From Jannaschia sp. CCS1 (GTDB taxonomy: Bacteria; Pseudomonadota; Alphaproteobacteria; Rhodobacterales; Rhodobacteraceae): a stretch of 64,000 bases of DNA. Below are positions 36,611-45,983 of the stretch, piece by piece. The position numbers and the translations under genes were made by a program. Below the pieces are notes generated by a model, which saw only the letters and a program-made list of their open reading frames with translations, had not been told where the DNA came from and ran no database searches. Each line of letters opens with the position of its first letter. Within the stretch, counting starts at the first letter, position 1. The stretch covers positions 2,418,001-2,482,000 of the forward strand of contig NC_007802.1 in the NCBI RefSeq assembly GCF_000013565.1, read 5' to 3'.

Positions 36611-36719
36611 GGGGCTCATCCTTGTTTGATCTTGCGGCGCGAGAATGGTCTAAATGGCGCGCCGGTTCAACGCCCCATCCGCCACACTCCGCGCAACTTG
36701 AAGAACGACCTACAAAACA

Positions 36720-37586
36720 TTGATAAACATCAACAACATTAACCCAGAGAAGCCGGTTCTGATCGTGGGCCCCACGGCCTCCGGCAAAACGTCGCTGGCC
36801 ATTGCCATCGCGCAGGCCCAGGGCCGTGTTGTGGTCAACGCCGATGCGTTGCAGGTCTATGACGGCTGGCGCGTGCTGACGGCCCGTCCCACGCCGGAGG
36901 AGGAGGACGCCGTCCCCCATCACCTCTACGGCCATGTGCCCTTTACCGCCCATTACGACGTCGGCCAATGGTTGCAGGATCTGACCCCCTTCCTTGCGCA
37001 GAACCCGGTCATCGTCGGTGGCACCGGCCTTTACTTTCGGGCCCTCACGCAGGGCCTCGCCGACATCCCCGCTATCCCGCCGGACATCCGCGCCGAGGCG
37101 GACGCGCGCTCCCACACCCAGCGCCTGGCTGACCTCCACGAAGGCGACCCCGCGCTTGTCGCCCGCATCGATTGCGACAACCCCATGCGCGTGCAGCGCG
37201 GGTGGGAGGTGCTGCGCGCCACCGGGCGGCCCCTGTCGGCCTGGCAGGATGAGACACCGCCCCCGCTCCTGCCCCTCGGCAACACCACCCCCCTCGCCCT
37301 GATGCCGGACCGCGACTGGCTCAACGCCCGCATCGCACAGCGCTTTGACCAGATGCTCAACGAAGGTGCTTTGGATGAAGCGCGCGCCAACCTCCCCCGC
37401 TGGTCCAGCGCGGGCGGGGCCGCGAAGGCCATCGGCGCGCCCGAGCTTATCGCCCACCTACACGGAACCCTGCCCCTTGCCGCCGCGCGCGACGCCGCCG
37501 TCACGGCCACCCGCCAATACGCCAAGCGCCAACGCAGCTGGCAACGCAGCAATACCCAGGCCTGGCAGAGCGTCCCTCTGCCATAG
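36720..37586 (+). CDS. miaA: tRNA dimethylallyltransferase
   Basis: A 288-residue enzyme that isopentenylates A37 of tRNAs reading UNN codons. The P-loop GPTASGKTSLA (about 17-27), NADALQVYDGWRVLTARPT (the conserved DSMQVY region, here ADALQVY) and IVGGTGLYFRAL are visible. The best start is TTG 36720, an unusual codon without a clear ribosome site, perhaps keeping expression low. Dxr supplies the prenyl donor from the opposite strand cluster. Confidence 0.92.
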   Translation: MININNINPEKPVLIVGPTASGKTSLAIAIAQAQGRVVVNADALQVYDGWRVLTARPTPEEEDAVPHHLYGHVPFTAHYDVGQWLQDLTPFLAQNPVIVGGTGLYFRALTQGLADIPAIPPDIRAEADARSHTQRLADLHEGDPALVARIDCDNPMRVQRGWEVLRATGRPLSAWQDETPPPLLPLGNTTPLALMPDRDWLNARIAQRFDQMLNEGALDEARANLPRWSSAGGAAKAIGAPELIAHLHGTLPLAAARDAAVTATRQYAKRQRSWQRSNTQAWQSVPLP

Positions 37587-37634
37587 GGGCTCCTGTTTCA
37601 TCTGGGCCGGTACAAGTCCGGGGGGAATGCGATC

Positions 37635-37672
37635 TTTTTCCTCGAAAAAAGACGCAGGGGGGCAGCGCCCCC
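37635..37672 (+). repeat. Double-hairpin intergenic element after miaA
   Basis: TTTTTC-CTC-GAAAAA (37635-37649) is followed by GGGGGGCAGCGCCCCC (37657-37672). The second half has the same GGGGC-AGC-GCCCC core as repeat copy A at 5144-5157. It may also terminate miaA. Confidence 0.5.
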
Positions 37673-37744
37673 TTTGCGACATCGAAAACAAGCGCCGCCC
37701 CATTTCCGCTTGCACCCCCTGACCCCACGTCTACCCTAGCGTCC

Positions 37745-38551
37745 ATGTTCGATACGTCCCGCAAACCGATCGCCCATGCCGTGGCCTCCCTCGGCAAACT
37801 GCGTATGCAGGGCGCGTGGCGGGTGGAACTGCTCCACGCCTCCCCGCGCAACAGGCTGTACTGGATCACCCGGGGGCAAGGCCGGGTGACGGTCAATTGC
37901 GTGACCCGGGGCTATGGGCCCAATACCGCCGTCTTCGTGCCGGCCCGCGTGCCCATGGCGTTGGAACTGGCCGCACAAACGCAGGGGCTGGAGCTGTGCC
38001 TGCCCCCCGATGATACACTAAAACTGCCCGTGGATCCGTTCCATATGCGCGTCTCTCACATCGAAAGCCAGGCAAGCCTGACCTCCCATATCGAGAAGAT
38101 CGAGGGGGAGCTTGTGGCCCAGGCTCCGGCGATGGATCAGGCGCTGACGGCCTATTCGCTGCTGGTCTCCACCTGGATGACGCGCGAACTGGCGCGCCAG
38201 GAAGGGGCGATCGGGCGCGAGGGCGCGCACCGGCTGGCCGAAATGTTCGCGCAGCGGATGGAGGCGCAATTCCGCACCGGCTCCGGCGTAGCCGATTACG
38301 CCAGGCAATTGCAGGTCACGCCCACACATCTCAGCCGGGTGTGCCGTGAGGCGTCGGGCCGCCCGGCCCTGGCCCTCCTCAATGAGCGGATCATGTATGA
38401 AGCGCGCCGCCTGCTTCTGGAAACGGATCTGCCCGCCCGCGAAATCGCGCAACAGCTTGGGTTCTCGTCGGCGGCCTATTTCACGCGCGCCTTCAGCCAG
38501 GCCGTGGGCCGGACGCCGTCGGACTTTCGTAAGCCCGCGCGCCGGAGCTGA
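37745..38551 (+). CDS. AraC family transcriptional regulator
   Basis: A 268-residue regulator. A cupin-like N-terminal sensor (about 25-105) precedes an AraC double helix-turn-helix at about 170-265 (GVADYARQLQVTPTHLSRVCREASGRPALALL; ARLLLETDLPAREIAQQLGFSSAAYFTRAFSQAVGRTPSDFR). It lies 247 bp upstream of a peptide-type ABC importer on the same strand and may control it. The inducer is unknown. Confidence 0.85.
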   Translation: MFDTSRKPIAHAVASLGKLRMQGAWRVELLHASPRNRLYWITRGQGRVTVNCVTRGYGPNTAVFVPARVPMALELAAQTQGLELCLPPDDTLKLPVDPFHMRVSHIESQASLTSHIEKIEGELVAQAPAMDQALTAYSLLVSTWMTRELARQEGAIGREGAHRLAEMFAQRMEAQFRTGSGVADYARQLQVTPTHLSRVCREASGRPALALLNERIMYEARRLLLETDLPAREIAQQLGFSSAAYFTRAFSQAVGRTPSDFRKPARRS

Positions 38552-38570
38552 CGCAGCGGCACCCTTACAC

Positions 38571-38580
38571 CTGTATACAG
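38571..38580. promoter_or_regulatory. Perfect palindrome CTGTATACAG
   Basis: A 10-bp perfect palindrome 20 bp after the AraC gene and about 220 bp before the binding-protein gene. TGTATACA cores are typical of GntR (FCD)-type operators, so a second regulator may act on the transporter (inference). Confidence 0.35.
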
Positions 38581-38798
38581 CTACCCGGTTGCAATGCGGG
38601 TCAATGTCGGTTCTGTTAGGCAAAGATGTCGCTAATGGACCATTCAAGACGCATCTGACGATTGACGCCTATGTCCAATGCAGATGCTAATGCCGTTAGT
38701 CGACGGTTTGCACGGAGATCTGGCGCAATAAGCCATGCCCGGGCAGACCGAGGGATAACAGAAAACACGATCAAGACGTCACAGGGAGACGACGACAC

Positions 38799-40466
38799 AT
38801 GAAAGATTTCACCCACACGACCACGCAAGTCCAACAGCAGGGCGGGCTCACGACCCATCCGGTCGCCGAGATGTATGCCGCCGAGCATAAGGCCGGTCGC
38901 CTTGACCGCCGCGAATTCCTCGTGCGCTCCACCGCTCTGGGCCTCAGCGCCGCCGCCGCCTATTCGCTGATCGGGGCCACGCCCGCCATGGCCGACGGCC
39001 ACCGCGCCGTACCCGCCGAGGGCGGCACCCTGCGCATCCAGCAGGAAGTCCGCGCCCTCAAGGACCCCCGCACCTTTGACTGGTCGCAGATGGCCAACGT
39101 CACCCGCGGGTTCCTGGAATATCTGATCCAGTACAACAACGACGGCTCGTTCGAGGGCATCCTACTGGAAAGCTGGGAAGCCAATGAGGACGCAACGGTC
39201 TACACGCTGAACGTGCGCCAGGGGATTTCCTGGAACAACGGCGATGCCTTCACGGCCGAAGACGTGGCGGCCAACCTGATCGGCTTCTGCGACACAACCG
39301 TCGAAGGCAATTCCATGGCCACCCGCATGGGCGGTCTGGTGGACGAAGAGACCGGCCTGGCCCGCGAGGGCGCGATTGAGGTCGTGGACGATCATACCGT
39401 GCGCGTCACCTACCCGTCCCCGGACATCACCTTCGTGCCCGGCGTGGCGGACTACCCCTCCGCGATCCAGCACCGCGATCTGATCGGCACCAACCCGTCT
39501 GATCACGGCGTGGGCACCGGCGCCTATGAGATCACGTCCTATGAGGTGGGTGTCGCCGCGACGCTCTCGCGCAAGGCCGATCACGAGTATTGGGGCGACA
39601 CATATCTGGATGAAATTGTGTTCGTCGACCTGGGCCAGGATCCCGCCGCCTGGTTTGCGGGCGCGGAAGCCGATGAATTCGACATGACCTACGAGACCGT
39701 GGGTGAATTCGTGGACCTCTTCGCCGCCATCGGTTGGGATCAGTCCGAAGTTGTGACGGCGGCCACCGTTGTGGTGCGTCCCAACCAGAACAACGCGCCC
39801 TACGACAACCTTCAGGTGCGCCAGGCCATCCAACTGGCCGTGGACAACCAGGTCTGCCTTGATCTGGGCATCAACGGCCAGGGCGTGACGGCGGAAAACC
39901 ACCATGTCTGCCCGATCCACCCGGAATATGCGGAACTGCCGCCCCTGACCCATGATCCCGCAGCCGCCCAGGCGCTGCTGGAGGAATCGGGCCACGCGGA
40001 TACAGAGTTCGAGCTGGTCTCCATCGACGATGATTACCGCAAAAACACCACCGATGCCGTGGCTGCGCAGCTGCGTGACGCGGGCTTTAACGTGACGCGG
40101 ACGATCATCCCCGGCTCGACGTTCTGGAACGACTGGACGTCCTATCCGTTCAGCTCCACCAACTGGAACCACCGCGAATTGGGCGTGCAGATCCTCAACC
40201 TCGCCTACCGCTCCGGTGTGCCGTGGAACGAGTCAGGCTTTGCCAATGACGAGTTCGATGCGCTGCTGACCGAGGCCAACGGCATCCAGGACGCCGATGC
40301 ACGCCGTGAGATCATGGCGCAGCTGCAAACGATCATGCAGGAGCAGGGCGTGACCATTCAGCCCTACTGGCGCTCGCTCTTCCGGCACTCGCGTCCGGGT
40401 CTCGTGAACAACGAGATGCATGCGAAGTTCGAGATCAACGTGCATTACCTCGGCTTCGCGGCCTAA
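38799..40466 (+). CDS. ABC transporter substrate-binding protein, peptide/opine type (Tat-exported)
   Basis: A 555-residue SBP family 5 (cluster C) protein. The N-terminus has an unusually long leader with the twin-arginine motif DRREFLV (residues 36-42), a hydrophobic stretch and cleavage near AMA-DG (about 65). RFDPR-like and WNNGDAFTAEDVAANL segments are typical of DppA/OppA-like proteins. Tat export implies folding before secretion. It heads the importer operon and is followed by a terminator-like hairpin, giving higher expression than the membrane parts. Confidence 0.9.
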   Translation: MKDFTHTTTQVQQQGGLTTHPVAEMYAAEHKAGRLDRREFLVRSTALGLSAAAAYSLIGATPAMADGHRAVPAEGGTLRIQQEVRALKDPRTFDWSQMANVTRGFLEYLIQYNNDGSFEGILLESWEANEDATVYTLNVRQGISWNNGDAFTAEDVAANLIGFCDTTVEGNSMATRMGGLVDEETGLAREGAIEVVDDHTVRVTYPSPDITFVPGVADYPSAIQHRDLIGTNPSDHGVGTGAYEITSYEVGVAATLSRKADHEYWGDTYLDEIVFVDLGQDPAAWFAGAEADEFDMTYETVGEFVDLFAAIGWDQSEVVTAATVVVRPNQNNAPYDNLQVRQAIQLAVDNQVCLDLGINGQGVTAENHHVCPIHPEYAELPPLTHDPAAAQALLEESGHADTEFELVSIDDDYRKNTTDAVAAQLRDAGFNVTRTIIPGSTFWNDWTSYPFSSTNWNHRELGVQILNLAYRSGVPWNESGFANDEFDALLTEANGIQDADARREIMAQLQTIMQEQGVTIQPYWRSLFRHSRPGLVNNEMHAKFEINVHYLGFAA

Positions 40467-40482
40467 GGCTCACACCAACATC

Positions 40483-40517
40483 CCGGCGCTCCCACCTATG
40501 GGTGCGCCGGTTTTTTT
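40483..40517 (+). terminator. Attenuating terminator after the binding-protein gene
   Basis: CCGGCGC-t-CCC, loop ACCTAT and GGG-t-GCGCCGG are followed by seven T, 17 bp after the stop. Such hairpins let the binding protein be made in excess over the permeases. Confidence 0.85.
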
Positions 40518-40639
40518 CGCGGGATCAGGCAAACGTCGGACCGCAACGGCCAAACCCCGCCCTGACCCGTCAGAGGTAGGGAGTGCCATCCAGGCATGCG
40601 TGCGCCGCGCGCTCGCCCAGACAACAGGGGATATGATCC

Positions 40640-41749
40640 ATGGGGGCTTTCATCCTGCGCCGGACCGGCGTGATGATCCTGACCGCGCTTTGCCTGACAT
40701 TGGTGGTGTTTTTCCTCACCAACCTCTACCCGAACCTGGAAAAGCTGGCGAAAACCCAGGGCAATGCCCGCATGACCGACGACGAAGTCGTCAGTTGGCT
40801 GGATCGCAACGGCTATGGTGGGCCCTTGCTGGTGCGCTACGGCGAATGGTTGGGCATCGTGCCCGGCTGGACCCGCGAAGATCCCAACACCGGAGAGATC
40901 ACCGGGCGCTGCATCGATTTCGGCATGGACCCCGCGGACGCCCCCACCCGCTGCGGGCTGTTGCAGGGCGATCTGGGCTTTTCGACCGTTTCCGATGAAG
41001 ACGTTGCCAACGTGCTGCCCACCCGCCTTCTGCTGACCCTGAAACTCATGGGCTATGCCTTTGGCCTGATGGTGCCCGCCGCCCTTCTGGTGGGTGTGCT
41101 GGCGGGGATGCGGGAGGGCTCTCGCCTCGACCGTTCGCTGTCGACCGTCTCCATCGCCTCGACCGCCACGCCGGAATATGTGTCGGGTGTGATTTTCATC
41201 GTGCTCTTTGCCTCCACCACGGCCGGCATGTCAGGCGCGCTGACGGAATGGGGCTGGCTTGGCGGCGATGGCTGGCTCGGCGACCGCCGCACGCTGTTTC
41301 TGGGCTCTGCCCGCTCGGCGATGGAAGACATCACCTTCTGGAACTTCACCCTGCCCGTCGTCACCATCGCGCTCTACGGCATGGGCTACATTGCCCGCAT
41401 GACCCGTGCGTCGATGGCCGAGGTGATGACCGCGCAATATATCCGCACGGCACGCCTGAAGGGTGTCAGCTTCCGTAACATCGTCATGAAACACGCGCTC
41501 CGCAACGCGCTGATCGCGCCCTTCACCGTCATCATGCTGCAATTCCCGTGGCTTCTGACCGGCGTGGTGATCGTGGAGACGTTGTTCAACTACAACGGCT
41601 TCGGCTGGACCATGGTGCAGGCGGCGTCGAACAACGATATCGAGCTGCTTCTGGCCTGCTCCATCGTCGCGGTCTTCGTGGTGCTGCTGACCCAGCTGAT
41701 CTCGGATATCGGCTACGTCTTCCTCAACCCCCGCATTCGTATCGCGTGA
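40640..41749 (+). CDS. ABC transporter permease, DppB type
   Basis: A 369-residue permease with about six helices. The cytoplasmic EAA-like loop is seen as YIARMTRASMAEVMTAQYIRTARLKGVSFRNIVMKHALRNALI (about 250-295). The periplasmic loop after helix 1 (about 30-125) is longer than in E. coli DppB and contains WLDRNGYGGPLLVRYGEWLG and two cysteines. It pairs with the next permease, 13 bp downstream. Confidence 0.9.
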   Translation: MGAFILRRTGVMILTALCLTLVVFFLTNLYPNLEKLAKTQGNARMTDDEVVSWLDRNGYGGPLLVRYGEWLGIVPGWTREDPNTGEITGRCIDFGMDPADAPTRCGLLQGDLGFSTVSDEDVANVLPTRLLLTLKLMGYAFGLMVPAALLVGVLAGMREGSRLDRSLSTVSIASTATPEYVSGVIFIVLFASTTAGMSGALTEWGWLGGDGWLGDRRTLFLGSARSAMEDITFWNFTLPVVTIALYGMGYIARMTRASMAEVMTAQYIRTARLKGVSFRNIVMKHALRNALIAPFTVIMLQFPWLLTGVVIVETLFNYNGFGWTMVQAASNNDIELLLACSIVAVFVVLLTQLISDIGYVFLNPRIRIA

Positions 41750-41762
41750 AGGAGCCTGATCC

Positions 41763-43235
41763 ATGGAACCTCTGACCTGGTCCGGCTCTTTCGGAGCCTT
41801 CCTCAACCCCCTTATGCTCGTGGCGCTGGCCATTTTCGTCCTGGGCTTTCTTGCCAACACCGTTCTGACCATCGCAGGCGTGCGCGCCGGGGACCTGGAG
41901 TTCAACGGCGACGGCACCATGTCGCTGCGCAAAACGCCGGTCGATTACGCGCTCGACACGATGAAATACGCGGTCCTGCTGTTTGCCCTGTGCTGTGTGG
42001 GCTTCATCATCGGCGGCCTTGTCCTGCCCACGATCGAACAGAAGGGCATTCTTGGGGCCATGGCGCTGCGGCTGCTGCCCGTTTGGATCGCCCTTATCGT
42101 GACCTTCGCGGTGTCGATCACCTTCAAGCGCAAACTTGGCCTCTACGGCAAGCTGTTCGACAGCCCCATCGGCATGGCCGGGTTCATTCTGGTGATGTTC
42201 TGGATCTTCGCCGCGATCTTCTCGGGCGTATTCCCCCTGGTGCCCACCCACGGGGCCATCGACCTGATTTCCTCCATGCGCAATGAGTTGCCGGGAACGC
42301 CGATCCCGGTCTCGGACGAGGGCGAATATCCCTATTACCTTCTGGGCGGGGACAATCTGGGCCGCGACGTCTTCTCCCGCGTGTTCTTCGGGGCGGCGGA
42401 CGTCTTAAGCATCACGCCGGTGGCCACGCTCTTTGCCTTCATGGTCGGCATCACGCTCGGCCTGCCAGCGGGCTATTTCGGCGGCAAGCTGGACACGATC
42501 CTGACCTTCATCGCCAATCTCGCGCTGGCCTTCCCCGTGATCCTGCTGTTCTTCCTGCTCGTCACGCCCGAGATTATCGCGGCAGGCGTCCCGCAATACA
42601 TGTCGATGGTGCTGTTCCTGTTTCCGATCCTGTTCCTGGTCGTGCTGTTCAACTCGCGCTTCCACACGGATCCGGTGCGCCGGAACCTCTTTGTGGGGAT
42701 CGCGGCGGCTTTGGGGTTGTGGGCCTACCTCTCGCTCATCTCCAATGCGTCCGATGCCGATCTTCCGGCGCTCTTTCGCCTGTGGCCCGAAGCGCTGGAC
42801 CTCTTCGACATCGAAGGCAATCTGCTGATCGTCTTCGTGTCCGTGGTCTTCGTGAACTCGCCCACCGTGTTTCGCATCGTGCGGGGCATCACGCTTGATG
42901 TGAAAACCCGCGACTATGTGGCCGCCGCCCAGACCCGCGGCGAAGGCCCGTGGTACATCATGTTGTGGGAGATCCTGCCCAACGCGCGCGGGCCGCTGAT
43001 CGTCGATTTCTGCCTGCGCATCGGCTACACGACGATCCTTCTGGGCACATTGGGCTTCTTCGGCCTCGGCGTGTCCCCTGAATCCCCCGATTGGGGATCG
43101 ACCATCAACGAAGGCCGTCGCCTGCTGACGATCTACCCCCACCCGGCCCTGCCCCCCGCGCTGGCGCTGATGAGCCTCGTGCTTGGTCTGAACCTTCTGG
43201 CCGACGGTTTGCGCGAAGAGAGCTTGAAGGATTGA
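41763..43235 (+). CDS. ABC transporter permease, DppC type (long form)
   Basis: A 490-residue permease, about 190 residues longer than typical DppC. The first about 110 residues add two or three extra membrane helices before the usual N-terminal segment. Another insertion (about 260-350) precedes the EAA-like loop VKTRDYVAAAQTRGEGPWYIMLWEILPNARGPLIV. GVSPESPDWGSTINEGR is the conserved C-terminal loop. The stop overlaps the next start (TGATG). Confidence 0.9.
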   Translation: MEPLTWSGSFGAFLNPLMLVALAIFVLGFLANTVLTIAGVRAGDLEFNGDGTMSLRKTPVDYALDTMKYAVLLFALCCVGFIIGGLVLPTIEQKGILGAMALRLLPVWIALIVTFAVSITFKRKLGLYGKLFDSPIGMAGFILVMFWIFAAIFSGVFPLVPTHGAIDLISSMRNELPGTPIPVSDEGEYPYYLLGGDNLGRDVFSRVFFGAADVLSITPVATLFAFMVGITLGLPAGYFGGKLDTILTFIANLALAFPVILLFFLLVTPEIIAAGVPQYMSMVLFLFPILFLVVLFNSRFHTDPVRRNLFVGIAAALGLWAYLSLISNASDADLPALFRLWPEALDLFDIEGNLLIVFVSVVFVNSPTVFRIVRGITLDVKTRDYVAAAQTRGEGPWYIMLWEILPNARGPLIVDFCLRIGYTTILLGTLGFFGLGVSPESPDWGSTINEGRRLLTIYPHPALPPALALMSLVLGLNLLADGLREESLKD

Positions 43236-43702
43236 TGATGGTGCACCCGGCCCTCCTCGCGACGCTCTTCGCAGCCGCACCGTTCGGGCCAGCGGCCTGG
43301 GCCGACGACCTCGACCCAGACCTTCTGACCTGCATGGGCCATTTCGAGTATCTGGCCAGCGTCTGGGAAGAGGACCTAGAACAGCAAACCCAAAATGCGC
43401 CCGAGACGGTCCAGCTGGTCCATCAACTCAGCGCCAATTGGGAAGCCTTCGGCCATCTTCTGGGCACCCAGGACAATTGCGAGACCCCCTACGCGGAGGT
43501 CCGCGACCGGGCCACGCAAGCGACGGTCGACATCTTTGAGGAAGAACAGCGCCGCCTGACCGCCGGCGAAAGCTACGAGACCGTCTATGCGGACATCTGG
43601 GACCGTGCGGTCGCCTGCTCTGCCGCCATCGGCAATGACCGGTTGGCCGAAGCGTCCCGCGCCGTCGCCGCTGACGGGCCGCCCTGTGGGTGGGGCCAAT
43701 GA
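43235..43702 (+). CDS. Periplasmic four-cysteine protein of unknown function in ABC operon
   Basis: A 155-residue protein with a signal peptide cleaved near AWA-DD (residue 23). The mature part is acidic and helical and has exactly four cysteines (33, 82, 128, 151), suggesting two disulfides. Its ATGATG start overlaps the stop of the DppC-type permease, so it is made with the transporter. No family is recognised. It may be an accessory periplasmic subunit or assembly factor of the importer (inference). Confidence 0.7.
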   Translation: MMVHPALLATLFAAAPFGPAAWADDLDPDLLTCMGHFEYLASVWEEDLEQQTQNAPETVQLVHQLSANWEAFGHLLGTQDNCETPYAEVRDRATQATVDIFEEEQRRLTAGESYETVYADIWDRAVACSAAIGNDRLAEASRAVAADGPPCGWGQ

Positions 43703-43714
43703 TGTCGGGTGCGT

Positions 43715-43747
43715 GTAGTTACAGAAAAACTACAGGTTCACTACAGG
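43715..43747. promoter_or_regulatory. Inverted repeat GTAGTT-N7-AACTAC with CTACAGG repeats
   Basis: GTAGTT (43715-43720) and AACTAC (43728-43733) form an inverted repeat; CTACAGG occurs at 43730 and again at 43741. The site lies 41 bp before the fused ATPase start and is followed by AT-rich ATAATTAT. It may be an internal operator/promoter. Confidence 0.35.
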
Positions 43748-43787
43748 ATAATTATGGGGCCAAACGGTCCGATTGGGAGACAAGTTA

Positions 43788-45875
43788 ATGGCAGATCGCA
43801 CCCCTTACGACGGCCCGATCCTGGAAATCGAAAACCTCTCGATCTCGTTCTTCACCCGTCTGCGTGAGATCCCCGCGGTGATGGATTTCTCCTGCACCGT
43901 GATGCCCGGCGAGGCGATGGGATTGGTCGGCGAAAGCGGGTGCGGCAAGTCTACCGTGGCCCTTGGCGTGATGCAGGATCTGGGCGTGAACGGGCGCATC
44001 GTTGGCGGCACGATCAAGTTCAAGGGCCGCGACCTGAACAAGATGTCCGATGAGGAGCTGCGCGACCTGCGCGGGTCCGAAATTGCGATGATTTATCAAG
44101 AACCTATGGCGTCCCTGAACCCGGCCATGAAGATCAGCAAACAGCTGATGGAAGTGCCGATGATCCATGAAGGCAAGTCCGAGAAAGAAGCCTATCAACT
44201 GGCGCTGGAGGTGGTCACAGACGTCCGCCTGCCGGACCCGGAGCGGATGCTGAAAAGCTATCCGCACCAACTCTCCGGCGGTCAGCAACAGCGCATCGTG
44301 ATCGCTATGGCCTTGATGTCAAAGCCCTCTTTGCTGATCCTGGACGAGCCGACGACCGCCCTCGACGTGACAGTTGAGGCCGGGATCGTGGACCTCGTGA
44401 AAGGTCTGGGGGAGAAATACGGCACCTCCATGCTGTTCATCTCCCACAACCTCGGCCTGGTGCTGGAAACCTGTGACCGCCTCTGCGTCATGTATTCCGG
44501 CGAAGCGGTGGAGACTGGCTCTATTGCCGACGTCTTCGACAAGATGCAGCACCCCTATACGCAGGCCCTTTTCCGCTCTATCCCCTTGCCCGGCGCGGAT
44601 AAAAACGCCCGTCCGCTGATCGCCATTCCCGGCAACTTCCCCCTGCCCCATGAGCGTCCCCCCGGCTGCAATTTCGGCCCGCGCTGCAACTATTTCGAGG
44701 ACGGTCGCTGCAATGTCGGCGATATCAAGATGGCCGAGGTTTTGGGCGATGATCGCCACGCCACGCGCTGCCTGAGATTTCAGGAGATCGACTGGATGGC
44801 TCCGCCCGAAGTCGCCGCCGCCACCGCGAAGGCCCCCATCGGCGACGTGGTCCTGAAAATCGACAACCTCAAGAAGTATTATGAGGTCGCGGCCAATGCC
44901 CTGTTCGGCGGCGGTGACAAGAAAGTTGTCAAAGCAAATGAGACACTTAGCTTTGAGGCGCGCGAGAGCGAAACACTCGCCATCGTGGGCGAATCCGGGT
45001 GCGGCAAGTCCACCCTCGCCAAGGTTCTGATGGGGCTGGAGACGGCCACCGACGGCGCCATCGTCATGGGCAATCAGGAGATCCAGGGCACGCCGATTGA
45101 AGAGCGTGACACCAAGACCGTGTCGAACGTGCAGATGGTGTTCCAGAACCCGTTTGATACCCTCAACCCGTCCATGACCGTGGGCCGCCAGATCATCCGC
45201 GCGCTGGAGGTCTTCAAGATCGGCGACAGCGACGCGGATCGCAGGACCCGGATGCTGGAACTGCTGGATCTGGTGAAGCTGCCCCGCGCCTTCGCCGACC
45301 GAATGCCAAGGCAGCTGTCGGGCGGCCAGAAACAGCGGGTTGGCATCGCGCGCGCCTTCGCGGGCGACGCGAAAATTGTCGTTGCAGATGAGCCGGTTAG
45401 TGCCCTGGACGTGTCCGTTCAGGCCGCCGTGACGGACCTGCTGATGGAGATCCAGCGGCGGGAAAAGACGACGCTTCTGTTCATCTCCCACGACCTCTCC
45501 ATCGTGCGTTACCTCAGCGACCGGGTGATGGTCATGTATCTGGGTCACGTCGTGGAACTTGGCTCCACAGAGCAGGTTTTCAGCCCCCCCTATCATCCAT
45601 ACACGGAGGCGCTTTTGTCCGCCGTGCCCATCGCGGACACGTCGGTGGAGAAGAAACATATCGTGCTGGAAGGCGACATCCCCTCGGCCATGAACCCGCC
45701 CTCAGGCTGCCCGTTCCAGACGCGGTGCAACTGGAAAAGCGACGTGCCCGGTGGCCTGTGCGAAAGTCAGGTGCCACCGATGAAGACATTGGCCGATGGG
45801 CATCAGATCAAGTGCCATCTGGCCGAGGACGTGCTGGCGCGGATGGATCCGGTGATCAAGATCGCGGCGGAATGA
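43788..45875 (+). CDS. ABC transporter fused ATPase, DppD-DppF type
   Basis: A 695-residue protein with two complete ABC ATPase domains. Each has a Walker A GESGCGKST (about residues 48 and 405), an LSGGQ motif (QLSGGQQQR, QLSGGQKQR) and a Walker B (LLILDEPTT, IVVADEPVS). Each carries the C-terminal oligopeptide extension with a cysteine cluster (PPGCNFGPRCNYFEDGRC; PSGCPFQTRCN) that often binds an iron-sulfur or metal site. Normally two genes, here one. GGGAG 9 nt upstream supports ATG 43788 over TTG 43773. Confidence 0.93.
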   Translation: MADRTPYDGPILEIENLSISFFTRLREIPAVMDFSCTVMPGEAMGLVGESGCGKSTVALGVMQDLGVNGRIVGGTIKFKGRDLNKMSDEELRDLRGSEIAMIYQEPMASLNPAMKISKQLMEVPMIHEGKSEKEAYQLALEVVTDVRLPDPERMLKSYPHQLSGGQQQRIVIAMALMSKPSLLILDEPTTALDVTVEAGIVDLVKGLGEKYGTSMLFISHNLGLVLETCDRLCVMYSGEAVETGSIADVFDKMQHPYTQALFRSIPLPGADKNARPLIAIPGNFPLPHERPPGCNFGPRCNYFEDGRCNVGDIKMAEVLGDDRHATRCLRFQEIDWMAPPEVAAATAKAPIGDVVLKIDNLKKYYEVAANALFGGGDKKVVKANETLSFEARESETLAIVGESGCGKSTLAKVLMGLETATDGAIVMGNQEIQGTPIEERDTKTVSNVQMVFQNPFDTLNPSMTVGRQIIRALEVFKIGDSDADRRTRMLELLDLVKLPRAFADRMPRQLSGGQKQRVGIARAFAGDAKIVVADEPVSALDVSVQAAVTDLLMEIQRREKTTLLFISHDLSIVRYLSDRVMVMYLGHVVELGSTEQVFSPPYHPYTEALLSAVPIADTSVEKKHIVLEGDIPSAMNPPSGCPFQTRCNWKSDVPGGLCESQVPPMKTLADGHQIKCHLAEDVLARMDPVIKIAAE

Positions 45876-45898
45876 TCGCGTGAAACCGACCCTCCCCT

Positions 45899-45929
45899 GA
45901 CGGCGGCAAAACCGTCTGCCGGGCGGCAG
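45899..45929. terminator. Hairpin pair between convergent operons
   Basis: GACGG-cggcaaaa-CCGTC and CTGCC-GGGC-GGCAG lie between the fused ATPase and modC ends. There is no strong T-run; termination is a guess based on position. Confidence 0.3.
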
Positions 45930-45983
45930 AGGTGAGGTGTATTTACCAGGATGAAGTAGCGAACGCGGGGGCAGGTCGTCGTG

